Positions 19,476 to 27,568 of a stretch of DNA of 64,000 nt are shown piece by piece. The stretch is taken from NCBI RefSeq assembly GCF_024125425.1, contig NZ_JAMXWN010000009.1, positions 62,001 to 126,000 of the forward strand. Reading direction: 5' to 3'. Position 1 is the first letter of the stretch; every line of letters begins with the position of its first letter. Below the pieces are notes generated by a model. The model worked only from the letters and a program-made list of their open reading frames with translations. It was not told the DNA's origin and made no database searches. Source of the stretch: Sporolactobacillus kofuensis (GTDB lineage Bacteria > Bacillota > Bacilli > Bacillales > Sporolactobacillaceae). The position numbers were made by a program, and so were the translations under genes.

Positions 19476-21140
19476 TTATTGCTTGACTTCTGGTGCAGCG
19501 TTACTCAGCGGATTACCCAGTAAAGCCATTTCTAGGCAATGACGGCGCTGGGGTTCAAAAAAGTCTTCACCCAGAATATCACGAATTTTCTCTAACCGGT
19601 TATATAAGGTCTGTCGATGAATGAACAGCTTCTTTGCCGTCTCTCCTTTTGAGCCCATACATTTAAAATACATATCAAGTGTTTCGATAAGGTTAAGATG
19701 ATGTTTATGGTCATAATCAATTAATTTTCCAAGCTGGTCCTTGACGAAATCTATGAGTATTGGCTGAGGTACCGATTTTAACAATTGATAGACCCCCATT
19801 TTTGCATAGAAAATGCAACGCTGCATTGTTGGTACAGACTGTGAAACTTCAATGACTTGATAAGCTTCATTAAAACTAATCCATACATCAAGCAGCTTAG
19901 TTTTTGTTTTTCCAAAACCGATATGAAACTGTAACCCGGTTAATGCCTGCTCAATATATTTTTGCAAACCACCAGTCAATCCTAGAATATTACCATACAA
20001 TGCCTGCTGGGACTCGTGATTCACTTTCTCTTTCGCACAGAGTAAATAGATTTGATTATTCTTCATCATCAATAAATGGTGCATTTGGTACCGCTTCAGA
20101 AGGGAACGGATTAAGACAAGAATATCTTGATTACGTGCTTCCATACGTTCCGGTCCTGCTTCGATGACATTGTGTTCAAACTCAATAACTCCGCCGATGA
20201 AACTATATTTTTCCCCATTTGGCGACGGCAAACCCATTCTCATCTGCGCTTGTTCTTCACTCTCAATCTGTCGACTTAAAATGTCCTGAATTAATTCATT
20301 TTGGTTACGTAGTATTTTTTCTTCAAGAAACTGTGTTCGAAGTAGGACCGTTGCTACTGCTTTTGACGTATAGTCAATTAACAGTTTCATATATTCACTA
20401 GGATGCGTCTGATGGAGCACCATCCCAATAAATGAAAAAACTTGACCAAAGCAAATCACAGGCTGAATCAAAAGATAATGATGATCATCCATCTTCCAAA
20501 TCTCCGTCTCTTGGATCTGATCAAAGTCTTTTATCCTCTGGTTGCAAAATGCGTTGATCGTTTCAGCAGTTTCTGAAGTGACCGACGGATAAAATTTATT
20601 TGATTCAATTGTTGAAAGATAGACAATCTGTCGATCAGAATAATTTTGTAAGAGGCGAAGAATAGCCGGAATATCTGTACTCTGTAAAATGAGCTGTTGC
20701 TGCTGCTGTGAAAATTGTTCAAGGTTTTTCAAAAGTCCGAAATGCTGGTTAATCAAGAATGAATGAATATCTTGAGTAATTTCTTCGAAGCGAATCGGCT
20801 GTCGGAACAGTATGAGTGGAAAATCATACTGATCACAGAGATCAATAATTTCTTCCGGAATGTCGTCTACGGTTGTGCCGAATTCAATGCAAAGACCTGA
20901 AGTCTCGTGATCAATAATCTGTCGCGTATAATCAAGTCCCTCTTTAACCGATCGTTTCAACCATAGTCCAGTAGTTAGAATGAGATCATGTTTGCTGACA
21001 TATGGAGCAGCATGTGTAATCTCGAGAATATGAACCCATCGAACTTCACGAAACACACCACGATCGCCAGCAATCAGGGCAGCACGCTGAAAAAGCGGCC
21101 GTTTCAGTACATCGATTACACAAAAAGGACGTTCATCCAT
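19476..21140 (-). CDS. adeR: PucR-family activator AdeR
   Basis: A 554-residue regulator with an N-terminal PucR domain (about 1-130: DVLKRPLFQRAALIAGDRGVFREVRWVHILE), a central GGDEF-like/CdaR region, and a C-terminal PucR helix-turn-helix (ETAKKLFIHRQTLYNRLEKIRDILG). In B. subtilis a protein of this type, AdeR, activates ald in response to alanine, and here it is divergent from ald. GGGAGGGG lies upstream of ATG 21140. Regulation of ald is inferred from family plus position. Confidence 0.85.
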   Translation of the reverse strand: MDERPFCVIDVLKRPLFQRAALIAGDRGVFREVRWVHILEITHAAPYVSKHDLILTTGLWLKRSVKEGLDYTRQIIDHETSGLCIEFGTTVDDIPEEIIDLCDQYDFPLILFRQPIRFEEITQDIHSFLINQHFGLLKNLEQFSQQQQQLILQSTDIPAILRLLQNYSDRQIVYLSTIESNKFYPSVTSETAETINAFCNQRIKDFDQIQETEIWKMDDHHYLLIQPVICFGQVFSFIGMVLHQTHPSEYMKLLIDYTSKAVATVLLRTQFLEEKILRNQNELIQDILSRQIESEEQAQMRMGLPSPNGEKYSFIGGVIEFEHNVIEAGPERMEARNQDILVLIRSLLKRYQMHHLLMMKNNQIYLLCAKEKVNHESQQALYGNILGLTGGLQKYIEQALTGLQFHIGFGKTKTKLLDVWISFNEAYQVIEVSQSVPTMQRCIFYAKMGVYQLLKSVPQPILIDFVKDQLGKLIDYDHKHHLNLIETLDMYFKCMGSKGETAKKLFIHRQTLYNRLEKIRDILGEDFFEPQRRHCLEMALLGNPLSNAAPEVKQ

Positions 21141-21183
21141 GAATAAGCCCCTCCCAATGTCGTATTAACTGCCTTTATTTGTC

Positions 21184-21213
21184 ATGTTATCTAACACGGA
21201 ACGAAAATGTCAA
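21184..21213 (-). promoter_or_regulatory. Possible adeR promoter
   Basis: On the minus strand TTGACA (21208-21213) and TAACAT (21184-21189) are separated by 18 bases, about 45 bases upstream of the adeR ATG. The rest of the adeR-ald gap (21141-21414) has no clear operator that I can defend. Confidence 0.5.
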
Positions 21214-21414
21214 GTAATTTACCAAATCACTAGACAAAACGTATGATGAAACGAACTGATTTTGTTTGTACTATTCTAACTAAGGGATAACACGGAAGTG
21301 ATCTAAAGGGATGAGTTACATTTCTGGTACGAGTAAAGAAACAATTCATCGGCATAGATCAAGTTATCTGGCTATTCAATCATTGGTAGTACTAAAAATA
21401 GGGGGCAAACACTC

Positions 21415-22551
21415 ATGATTATCGGTATTCCGAAAGAATTGAAGAACAACGAACGTCGTGTCGCAATCACTCCAGCAGGTACTTATCATTTAGTACAAGA
21501 AGGTAATATCGTTTACGTTGAGACACTCGCTGGAGCGGGTGCCGGATTTTCAGATCAGCAATACGAAGAAGCCGGAGCAGTGATCACCTCAGCTGAAAAA
21601 GCATGGTCCGCTGAAATGGTTATTAAAGTGAAAGAACCTGAAGCTGAAGAATTCCATTTCTTCCATGAAGGATTAATTCTGTTCACCTATCTCCATCTTG
21701 CTCCTGCAGTCGCTGCCGGTCTGACAAAAGCGCTCGTTGATAACAAGGTTGTCTCTATTGCGTATGAAACCGTACAACGTGCGGACCGTGTATTGCCGCT
21801 CCTTCAACCAATGAGCGAAGTTGCAGGAAGAATGGCTGTTCAAATCGGTGCTCAATATCTTGAAAAATTCAGTGATGAAGCCGGAAAAGGTATTCTGCTT
21901 GGTGGTGTTCCTGGTGTATCACGCGGAAAAGTGACGATCATTGGTGGCGGTATTGTTGGAACAAACGCTGCAAAAATAGCTGTTGGGCTTGGTGCTGATG
22001 TTACGATTCTTGACATTAGTGCTGATCGACTTCGTGATCTTGATGATATTTTTGGGAACTCATTGAATACAGTAATGTCCAATCCATATAATATTGCTGA
22101 ATCCGTTAAAGAAGCTGACCTTGTAATCGGAGCTGTCTTAATTCCAGGTGCAAAAGCTCCAAAGCTTGTCACTGAAGAAATGGTTGCTTCGATGAAAGAA
22201 AACTCGGTCATTGTCGACGTTGCTATAGACCAAGGCGGTGTGGTTGAAACGTCTGATCACAGCACAACGCATGATGATCCTACGTATACGAAGCATGGCG
22301 TCATTCATTATGCTGTTGCGAATATGCCTGGTGCAGTACCTAACACGTCTACGCTTGCTCTGACGAATGTTACTATTCCTTACGCTGCAAAGATCGCGAG
22401 CAAGGGCTTTATAAAAGCATGTCTAGAAGATGAAGCATTACTTAGAGGTTTGAACACATTGGATGGGTTTGTTACATTCAAAGCTGTGGCAGACGCACAT
22501 GGTTTGGAATACAAGTGCGCAAAGGATTTGCTCGGAACAGCAAAAGTTTGA
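21415..22551 (+). CDS. ald: Alanine dehydrogenase
   Basis: A 378-residue NAD-dependent enzyme that interconverts L-alanine and pyruvate plus ammonia, used for growth on alanine and during sporulation and germination. It shows the N-terminal [22 protein letters not shown] with catalytic Lys, HLAPA, an NAD-binding [17 protein letters not shown] Rossmann motif and VDVAIDQGG. Full length. RBS GGGGGC upstream. It is divergent from adeR and closed by an intrinsic terminator. Confidence 0.96.
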   Translation: MIIGIPKELKNNERRVAITPAGTYHLVQEGNIVYVETLAGAGAGFSDQQYEEAGAVITSAEKAWSAEMVIKVKEPEAEEFHFFHEGLILFTYLHLAPAVAAGLTKALVDNKVVSIAYETVQRADRVLPLLQPMSEVAGRMAVQIGAQYLEKFSDEAGKGILLGGVPGVSRGKVTIIGGGIVGTNAAKIAVGLGADVTILDISADRLRDLDDIFGNSLNTVMSNPYNIAESVKEADLVIGAVLIPGAKAPKLVTEEMVASMKENSVIVDVAIDQGGVVETSDHSTTHDDPTYTKHGVIHYAVANMPGAVPNTSTLALTNVTIPYAAKIASKGFIKACLEDEALLRGLNTLDGFVTFKAVADAHGLEYKCAKDLLGTAKV

Positions 22552-22613
22552 TTGAATCATTGGTACGTTTAAGTCTTTTAAATTGTCATTCTGTGGCTCT
22601 TAATAATAACTGA

Positions 22614-22643
22614 CCCCCTGCTAATCTACAGGGGGATTTTTTT
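22614..22643 (+). terminator. ald terminator
   Basis: CCCCCTG / CAGGGGG seven-pair stem with an eight-base loop, followed by a run of seven T, about 60 bases past the ald stop. Confidence 0.9.
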
Positions 22644-22649
22644 GCAAGA

Positions 22650-22919
22650 AAAACTGGATGACAAGTCCTTGATCTTGCAACAATTATGCTTCGATTGCTT
22701 GATTGCCACGAGACATTTCGTACAACAGGCAATTGTTTGCATGGGTTATCTGGCACCTTGATCCAGGCTTCTCGCATCTTTGCTCATTTTTGAGCAAGAG
22801 TTTATAAACGTTTATCCATGTAAATCGAGCATTTTATATTTTCTTCCAAGCGGTGTCCCGCTACTCTCAATCGGCCATGACTATTTTTATCTAAAAAAGA
22901 TGATTATTCATTTACTCCT
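22650..22919. repeat. Gene-free stretch with a dispersed repeat fragment (about 22650-22700)
   Basis: The segment reading AGTCCTTGATCTTG ... AATTATGCTTCGATTGCT recurs, with a few changes, in the same orientation at about 46195-46223, and an AAAAACTG lies upstream in both. It could be a remnant of a mobile or palindromic repeat. The remaining ~200 bases up to 22919 show nothing I can support. Confidence 0.5.
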
Positions 22920-23372
22920 TTAGATTCTTGATGCATAACAATCCACCACTTTAAATCGTTCACAAACAACAAGCATGTCGTTACGAAACGTGCGACCGAT
23001 TTCAGCAAGTTCTTTTTTGAAAAATTCTTCATGCACTGCATACCAGTACCGATAACTGCGATCCCCTTCCCCTTCTGCATATGCGTGAGAAGCAGGTACC
23101 TCGTTCATCGGCATCACCGTTACATCTATCGTTCTTGTGATACACGCTGGTTCATCCTGGCTATTAAGAATAATATTGAATTCGCCAACTTTTGGCAACG
23201 TTTCATGTTCGAGCTCATAGAAGAGATACGCGGAACACGTTGCTGTCTTAATTCCCTTCAGCACAAGATCTGCCAAATGGTCCGGATCAGCCCCGAATTT
23301 CCATGCAGTTACCGTCGCTGGCTCGTTACCTTGCCAAAATTGTTTCCAATATGTTTCCGATGCTTGATTCAC
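22920..23372 (-). CDS. ASCH-domain protein
   Basis: About 150 residues with an ASCH (PUA-like beta barrel) domain, a fold used for RNA or nucleotide-related binding and sometimes cytidine amidohydrolase activity. It shows LKGIKTATCSAY, VGEFNIILNSQDEPACITRTIDV and EGEGDRSYRYWYAVHEEFF, which are the conserved strands and acidic helix. I chose GTG at 23372 with AAGGGG nine bases upstream and fourteen bases after the peptidase stop; an upstream in-frame reading would overlap the peptidase. Last gene of the 29.5-22.9 kb run. Confidence 0.8.
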   Translation of the reverse strand: MNQASETYWKQFWQGNEPATVTAWKFGADPDHLADLVLKGIKTATCSAYLFYELEHETLPKVGEFNIILNSQDEPACITRTIDVTVMPMNEVPASHAYAEGEGDRSYRYWYAVHEEFFKKELAEIGRTFRNDMLVVCERFKVVDCYASRI

Positions 23373-23385
23373 GTGATTCGTCCCC

Positions 23386-24381
23386 TTACGTACCCAATTT
23401 GTTAATCCATACTGATGGATGACTTTCATTTGCATCAATTGAAACTTCCGCACCGATTGGCATCGTTAGCATCGGTTGGGTGTGACAACAGTCAAAATTA
23501 GCAATAATAGGTACTCTTGTACCATGCAAAACTTCAAGCAATAGATCCAATGGTGTTCGTCCGGTACCCTCATCATCAAACCGTTCATGCTTCCCAAGAA
23601 GGATGCCACGGATCCGATCAAAGACTCCATTAACTTTCAACAAAGAAAAATTTTTTTCTACCTGTGATGCATTCTTCTGAGAATCTTCGATAAGTAAAAT
23701 GTCCCCTTCTTTTATTTCAGGCATATATGGACTTCCCCAAAAACCATTGATCGTGTTTAGATTTCCGCCTATGAGTCTTCCTGTTGCGTTTCCACCATTA
23801 ACACCTATCCAATGATTTTGTCGGCGTGCTTTCTCCCGTTCCATTCTTTCCCAATTGATTCCTTCGTCCGTCCAATATTGGGGCTTTGGCACTTCAAAAG
23901 GAAATTGTATCGTTTGACAAAACATTTTATCAAAATATCTATAGGTTTCATCAACATAGGGTGGAAATTCACCAAAAGATGGCACTAGGGCAGGACCGTA
24001 ATAGACTTGAAAACCCGTCTGAGCGTATATGGCAAGAAGAATTGCCGTAACATCTGAGTAGCCGATCATGATTTTCGGATTTTTCTTAAATGCATCATAG
24101 TCAATATAAGGAAGTAGCGCGTTTGAATTTGTACCCCCAATAGTTGACATAATCATTTTTATGTCCTTAGTTTGGATCAACTGATTTAACTCATCCGCAC
24201 GTTCCTCAATTGAACCTGACCGATAATAATCCGATTTGCCCGTTAAACGTCCTTCAATGATTTGAAATCCCTTTGATTCAAGAAATTGTTTCGCCCTTGC
24301 AAAACGCTTTGGCGATGTTGCCGTAATCGGAGATGATGGAGAATAAATCCCGATCTTATCCCCCTTTTCCAAAAAATACAT
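23386..24381 (-). CDS. S66 serine peptidase of the MccF (microcin C self-immunity) type
   Basis: A 331-residue S66 peptidase. The catalytic triad can be placed as Ser109 (MIGYSDVT), Glu232 (LLIEDSQKN) and His300 (CCHTQPM). It carries the MccF-type IGGTNSNALLPYIDYD segment (about 81-96) and the long Arg/Lys-rich loop after NWERMERE rather than the RGGYG segment of murein LD-carboxypeptidases. MccF cleaves the amide bond between the aminoacyl and nucleotide parts of processed microcin C. The other S66 gene here (ykfA) is of the murein type. ATG 24381 with an AGAAGTGAG element is preferred over an ATG nine codons upstream that runs into the preceding gene. Confidence 0.85.
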   Translation of the reverse strand: MYFLEKGDKIGIYSPSSPITATSPKRFARAKQFLESKGFQIIEGRLTGKSDYYRSGSIEERADELNQLIQTKDIKMIMSTIGGTNSNALLPYIDYDAFKKNPKIMIGYSDVTAILLAIYAQTGFQVYYGPALVPSFGEFPPYVDETYRYFDKMFCQTIQFPFEVPKPQYWTDEGINWERMEREKARRQNHWIGVNGGNATGRLIGGNLNTINGFWGSPYMPEIKEGDILLIEDSQKNASQVEKNFSLLKVNGVFDRIRGILLGKHERFDDEGTGRTPLDLLLEVLHGTRVPIIANFDCCHTQPMLTMPIGAEVSIDANESHPSVWINKLGT

Positions 24382-24385
24382 ACAC

Positions 24386-25168
24386 TCACTTCTTTCTAGA
24401 TTCAACACATTGATTTATCTCATTGAGCATAAAAGCACTAAATGGGATTCGAACGTTAATCGGAACATTTGTGTCCAAAACGAATGATCGATAGTTGTCC
24501 AATGAACATTGAATCACCTTATGCCAACGAAGATCCAATGCTTTTAATGCCCACTCTGCACCTTGAACTTTTGACATCACTTTTCCGCTTCTTAAATAAC
24601 CAAGAACGCGACATAGATTGAGGATCGTGTACGTGGGCTGGTTGATGATCATTTCTGGCGCGTCCTTAATATCATTAAAAATGCTTTTAAAATAATAGTG
24701 TTCAGGTACTTCGCCAAATACTTCTGCAATTGGCTTCCCATAGAGAACGATACCGCATTGTTTGATCACTGTGAAGTGACCGGCAAGATCAGGATCTGTC
24801 TTGCCATCCGTTGCACATAAGCGACTAGGCTCTTTAAGATAAGTATCCCGCCACATCATTGAATAATGAAGTTCATAAGGCGTAGGATAACAAAAATGCC
24901 GGCAATGCATTGCCAGCACAACACTCATCTCGAATCCTTTTAACGGAGCTCTTTCGTAATTTTTTTCAAGTACAGTAAGTAAGGCCAATTTTTCCGTAAT
25001 GGTTAGCTTGGTTTTGACTACCACGATGAAATCAAGATCACTTTTAAGTGGATGATAACAACCAAAAGCTAATGATCCATGAACATAGAGACCGACGAAT
25101 TGGTCACCTAAAAGATCAATATACTTATTTTTGATCGTATCGAGGATCTCCCATGCTTGCACACACAT
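24386..25168 (-). CDS. Aminoglycoside adenylyltransferase-like nucleotidyltransferase (DUF4111)
   Basis: A 260-residue protein of the ANT(3'')/ANT(9)-like nucleotidyltransferase family. The N-terminal domain has GSLAFGCYHPLKSDLDFIVV, i.e. the GS-x-DxD motif that binds Mg-NTP, and the rest matches the helical DUF4111 domain (PTYTILNLCRVLGYLRSGKVMSKVQGAEWAL). Relatives transfer AMP to spectinomycin or streptomycin, but distant members have unknown targets, so resistance is not proven. ATG begins one base after the GNAT stop, so the two are probably translationally coupled. Confidence 0.82.
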   Translation of the reverse strand: MCVQAWEILDTIKNKYIDLLGDQFVGLYVHGSLAFGCYHPLKSDLDFIVVVKTKLTITEKLALLTVLEKNYERAPLKGFEMSVVLAMHCRHFCYPTPYELHYSMMWRDTYLKEPSRLCATDGKTDPDLAGHFTVIKQCGIVLYGKPIAEVFGEVPEHYYFKSIFNDIKDAPEMIINQPTYTILNLCRVLGYLRSGKVMSKVQGAEWALKALDLRWHKVIQCSLDNYRSFVLDTNVPINVRIPFSAFMLNEINQCVESRKK

Positions 25169-25603
25169 TCACTCCGCCAGCTCTTTCCTAAATACATAAC
25201 TTGTCTTGTCATAGCCCATTTTTTCTTGATAAAAACGATGGGCATCTTGTCGTTGCAAACCGGTGGATAAAGAAATAACTGAATAGCCATGTGCCCCCGC
25301 CCATTGTTCTACAGCATCTAGTAATTGCTTCCCATAACCTTTAGATCGACAAGCTTCATCTGTAACCAAATCACAGACCCACACCGAGGGACCATTATAT
25401 AAAGTAGTCATCGGCATAAAACCCGTAACCGCTACAATTTGTTCCTGCTCAATCAATGCCATTAAATGATACCCTTCATTTTGGGAAGCTTGATTAACGA
25501 GTTCAAGGTATGTGTCTTCATTCACCGTTCTTCTTAACTGTCTTATTACAGGAAAGGCAGCCTTCCATTCCTCCACAGTCTTTAATTCACGAATACTGCT
25601 CAT
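25169..25603 (-). CDS. GNAT-family N-acetyltransferase
   Basis: A 144-residue acetyl-CoA-dependent N-acetyltransferase. Motif A is VCDLVTDEACRSKGYGKQLLDAVEQWA (Arg-x-x-Gly-x-Gly pyrophosphate loop), followed by motif B around RFYQEKMGYDKTSYVF. Its start overlaps the stop of the small membrane protein as ATGA. The substrate is unknown. In the microcin C system the MccE acetyltransferase acts beside MccF, which makes this neighbourhood notable. Confidence 0.85.
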   Translation of the reverse strand: MSSIRELKTVEEWKAAFPVIRQLRRTVNEDTYLELVNQASQNEGYHLMALIEQEQIVAVTGFMPMTTLYNGPSVWVCDLVTDEACRSKGYGKQLLDAVEQWAGAHGYSVISLSTGLQRQDAHRFYQEKMGYDKTSYVFRKELAE

Positions 25604-25788
25604 TTGGGTTCGCCCGTCGATTCATTTTGAGATTGATTATCTTTTCGAAGTTCATCGCGAATCTCGCGAAGATATCGATTGTGTTCTTTCATTAAATTTA
25701 CAACGTGAATGATCATATAGATCACAAATACCCAGAACGCAATGATAATGAGAATAGAAAAAAAGCCAAAGCCAAAACCTGCCATCAT
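25600..25788 (-). CDS. Small single-pass membrane protein, unknown
   Basis: 62 residues: a Gly/Phe-rich N-terminus, one strong transmembrane helix (FFSILIIIAFWVFVIYMIIH), then a charged amphipathic tail (NRYLREIRDELRKDNQSQ) that may coil. AAAGGAG lies nine bases before tandem ATG codons at 25788, and the stop overlaps the GNAT start. It sits 35 bases after the ABC exporter gene, so it may be an accessory to the exporter. I do not recognise a family. Confidence 0.7.
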   Translation of the reverse strand: MMAGFGFGFFSILIIIAFWVFVIYMIIHVVNLMKEHNRYLREIRDELRKDNQSQNESTGEPK

Positions 25789-25823
25789 CAGAACCCGCTC
25801 CTTTTGTTTCCATATCTAAGGGA

Positions 25824-27545
25824 TTACATAGTCCTACTAAATTGTGATTCATACAATCGGCTGTACACGCCGCCTTTTTTCAACAACTGGTCATGTGTAC
25901 CTTGCTCATCTATTCCATTTTCCGTAACCACAACAATACGATCAGCATTTTTGATCGTCGCGAGGCGATGCGCAATAATCAGTGTTGTCCGCCCTTCAGA
26001 AAGTGTTTCAAGGGATTGTTGAATAACGAGTTCTGTCGCAGTATCAAGTGCGGAGGTCGCCTCGTCCAAAATCAGAATAGAAGGATCTTTCAAGAACATG
26101 CGCGCAATCGAAAGTCGCTGTTTCTGTCCACCTGACAGTTTGACGCCACGCTCTCCGACAACAGTCTCCAGTCCATTCGGCATACGAGCGACCGTTTCCT
26201 CTAAATTCGCTAATTTGATCACACGCCAAATTTCCTCATCTGTTGCATCCAATTTTCCGTACGCAACATTTTCGCGAAGCGTTCCCGAAAAGAGAAAGAC
26301 ATCTTGTTGAACGAGCCCGATATGCTTTCTTAATGACGCCAATTTTAAATCACGAATATCGATACCGTCTATCATTATTCGCCCAGTGGACACATCATAA
26401 AATCGGGGTAACAGACTACATAATGTTGTCTTTCCTGCACCTGTTGGGCCAACAAATGCAACCGTCTCACCTGGATGAATATGTAAATTGATGTGAGTTA
26501 GCACTGGTTTTTTCCCTTCATAGCCAAACGTTACATCACAATAATCAATCGCTCCATAAATGGCGTCTATTGTGATCGCATCCTGCCTATCCACAATCTC
26601 CGGTGCTTGATTCTTCAATTTCATAAATCGCTTGAAACCGGCAATTCCTTTTGGATAGAGTTCAATAATCGCGTTAAACTTTTCAATCGGTTGAACAAAT
26701 ACATTAGAAAGAAGCAAAAAAGCAACAAATTGACCACTGCTGAGCTGGCCGTGAATAACAAACCAAGAACCGCTTACTAATGTGAATAAAGTGATTAAGC
26801 GCATAAAGAAATAGTTTGTTGTGACACTCGTTGCCATAATTTTATAAGAAAATAATTTTGCTTTCCTGTAGATTTTATTATTTTCTTTGAATTGATTCTT
26901 TTCATAGCCCTCATTCGAGAATGCCTGCACGACACGTACGCCACCAACCGCATTCTCAACATTTGCGTTAAATAGAGCAATATCTTGATAGATTTGATCG
27001 GTTGCATGCGTCATTTTCATGTTAAAAAGCGTGATGAATGCGCCAAGTATTGGCACCAGAACAAACGTAATACAAGCTAGTTTCCAATTGATGGATAGCA
27101 TTAAAAAAAAGGCTCCGAATAACGACATGAGTGCGATAAAGATATCCTCGGGACCATGATGCGCCGTTTCACCAATATCAAAAAGATCAGTTGTTAGTCG
27201 TGACATCATATGACCGGTTTTGTTGTTATCAAAGAAATGAAAAGATTGTCTCTGGATGTGTTCAAATAATTCTTGTCGAATATCCGTTTCAATATTGATG
27301 CCCAGCATATGCCCCCAATACGTGACAACGTAATGCATCAGCGTATTCACAATGTAGAAAAACAGAAGTCCTGCAGTTGCTAAGAGAATGATCGACCAAT
27401 CCTTTCCAGGAAGCAATCGATCAATCACCTGATTTACAGCGATTGGAAACAAAAGTTCGAGTAAAGCAAGGAAAACTGCACAAGTAAAATCAAGAAAAAA
27501 CAATTTCTTGTATGGTTTATAGTAGGATAAAAAGCGCCAAATCAC
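25824..27545 (-). CDS. ABC exporter half-transporter (homodimeric type)
   Basis: A 573-residue MsbA/LmrA-like half-transporter with six transmembrane helices (about 15-310) and a complete ATPase: Walker A VGPTGAGKTT, signature LSGGQKQR, Walker B LILDEATSALD, switch IAHRLAT. All key residues are intact, so it should work as a homodimer, unlike the pair at 15.8-19.4 kb. It starts 23 bases after nadE ends and leads the small membrane protein-GNAT-nucleotidyltransferase-peptidase-ASCH run. Substrate unknown; export of a toxic small molecule would fit the neighbours. Confidence 0.9.
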   Translation of the reverse strand: MIWRFLSYYKPYKKLFFLDFTCAVFLALLELLFPIAVNQVIDRLLPGKDWSIILLATAGLLFFYIVNTLMHYVVTYWGHMLGINIETDIRQELFEHIQRQSFHFFDNNKTGHMMSRLTTDLFDIGETAHHGPEDIFIALMSLFGAFFLMLSINWKLACITFVLVPILGAFITLFNMKMTHATDQIYQDIALFNANVENAVGGVRVVQAFSNEGYEKNQFKENNKIYRKAKLFSYKIMATSVTTNYFFMRLITLFTLVSGSWFVIHGQLSSGQFVAFLLLSNVFVQPIEKFNAIIELYPKGIAGFKRFMKLKNQAPEIVDRQDAITIDAIYGAIDYCDVTFGYEGKKPVLTHINLHIHPGETVAFVGPTGAGKTTLCSLLPRFYDVSTGRIMIDGIDIRDLKLASLRKHIGLVQQDVFLFSGTLRENVAYGKLDATDEEIWRVIKLANLEETVARMPNGLETVVGERGVKLSGGQKQRLSIARMFLKDPSILILDEATSALDTATELVIQQSLETLSEGRTTLIIAHRLATIKNADRIVVVTENGIDEQGTHDQLLKKGGVYSRLYESQFSRTM

Positions 27546-27568
27546 CGGCTTCCCTCTCTTTCGCTCTT

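Noticed and set aside
23386-24381. Second copy of a murein LD-carboxypeptidase like ykfA
   Set aside because: It belongs to S66 but lacks the RGGYG segment and has the MccF-type IGGTNSN segment and long charged loop, so a murein role is less likely.
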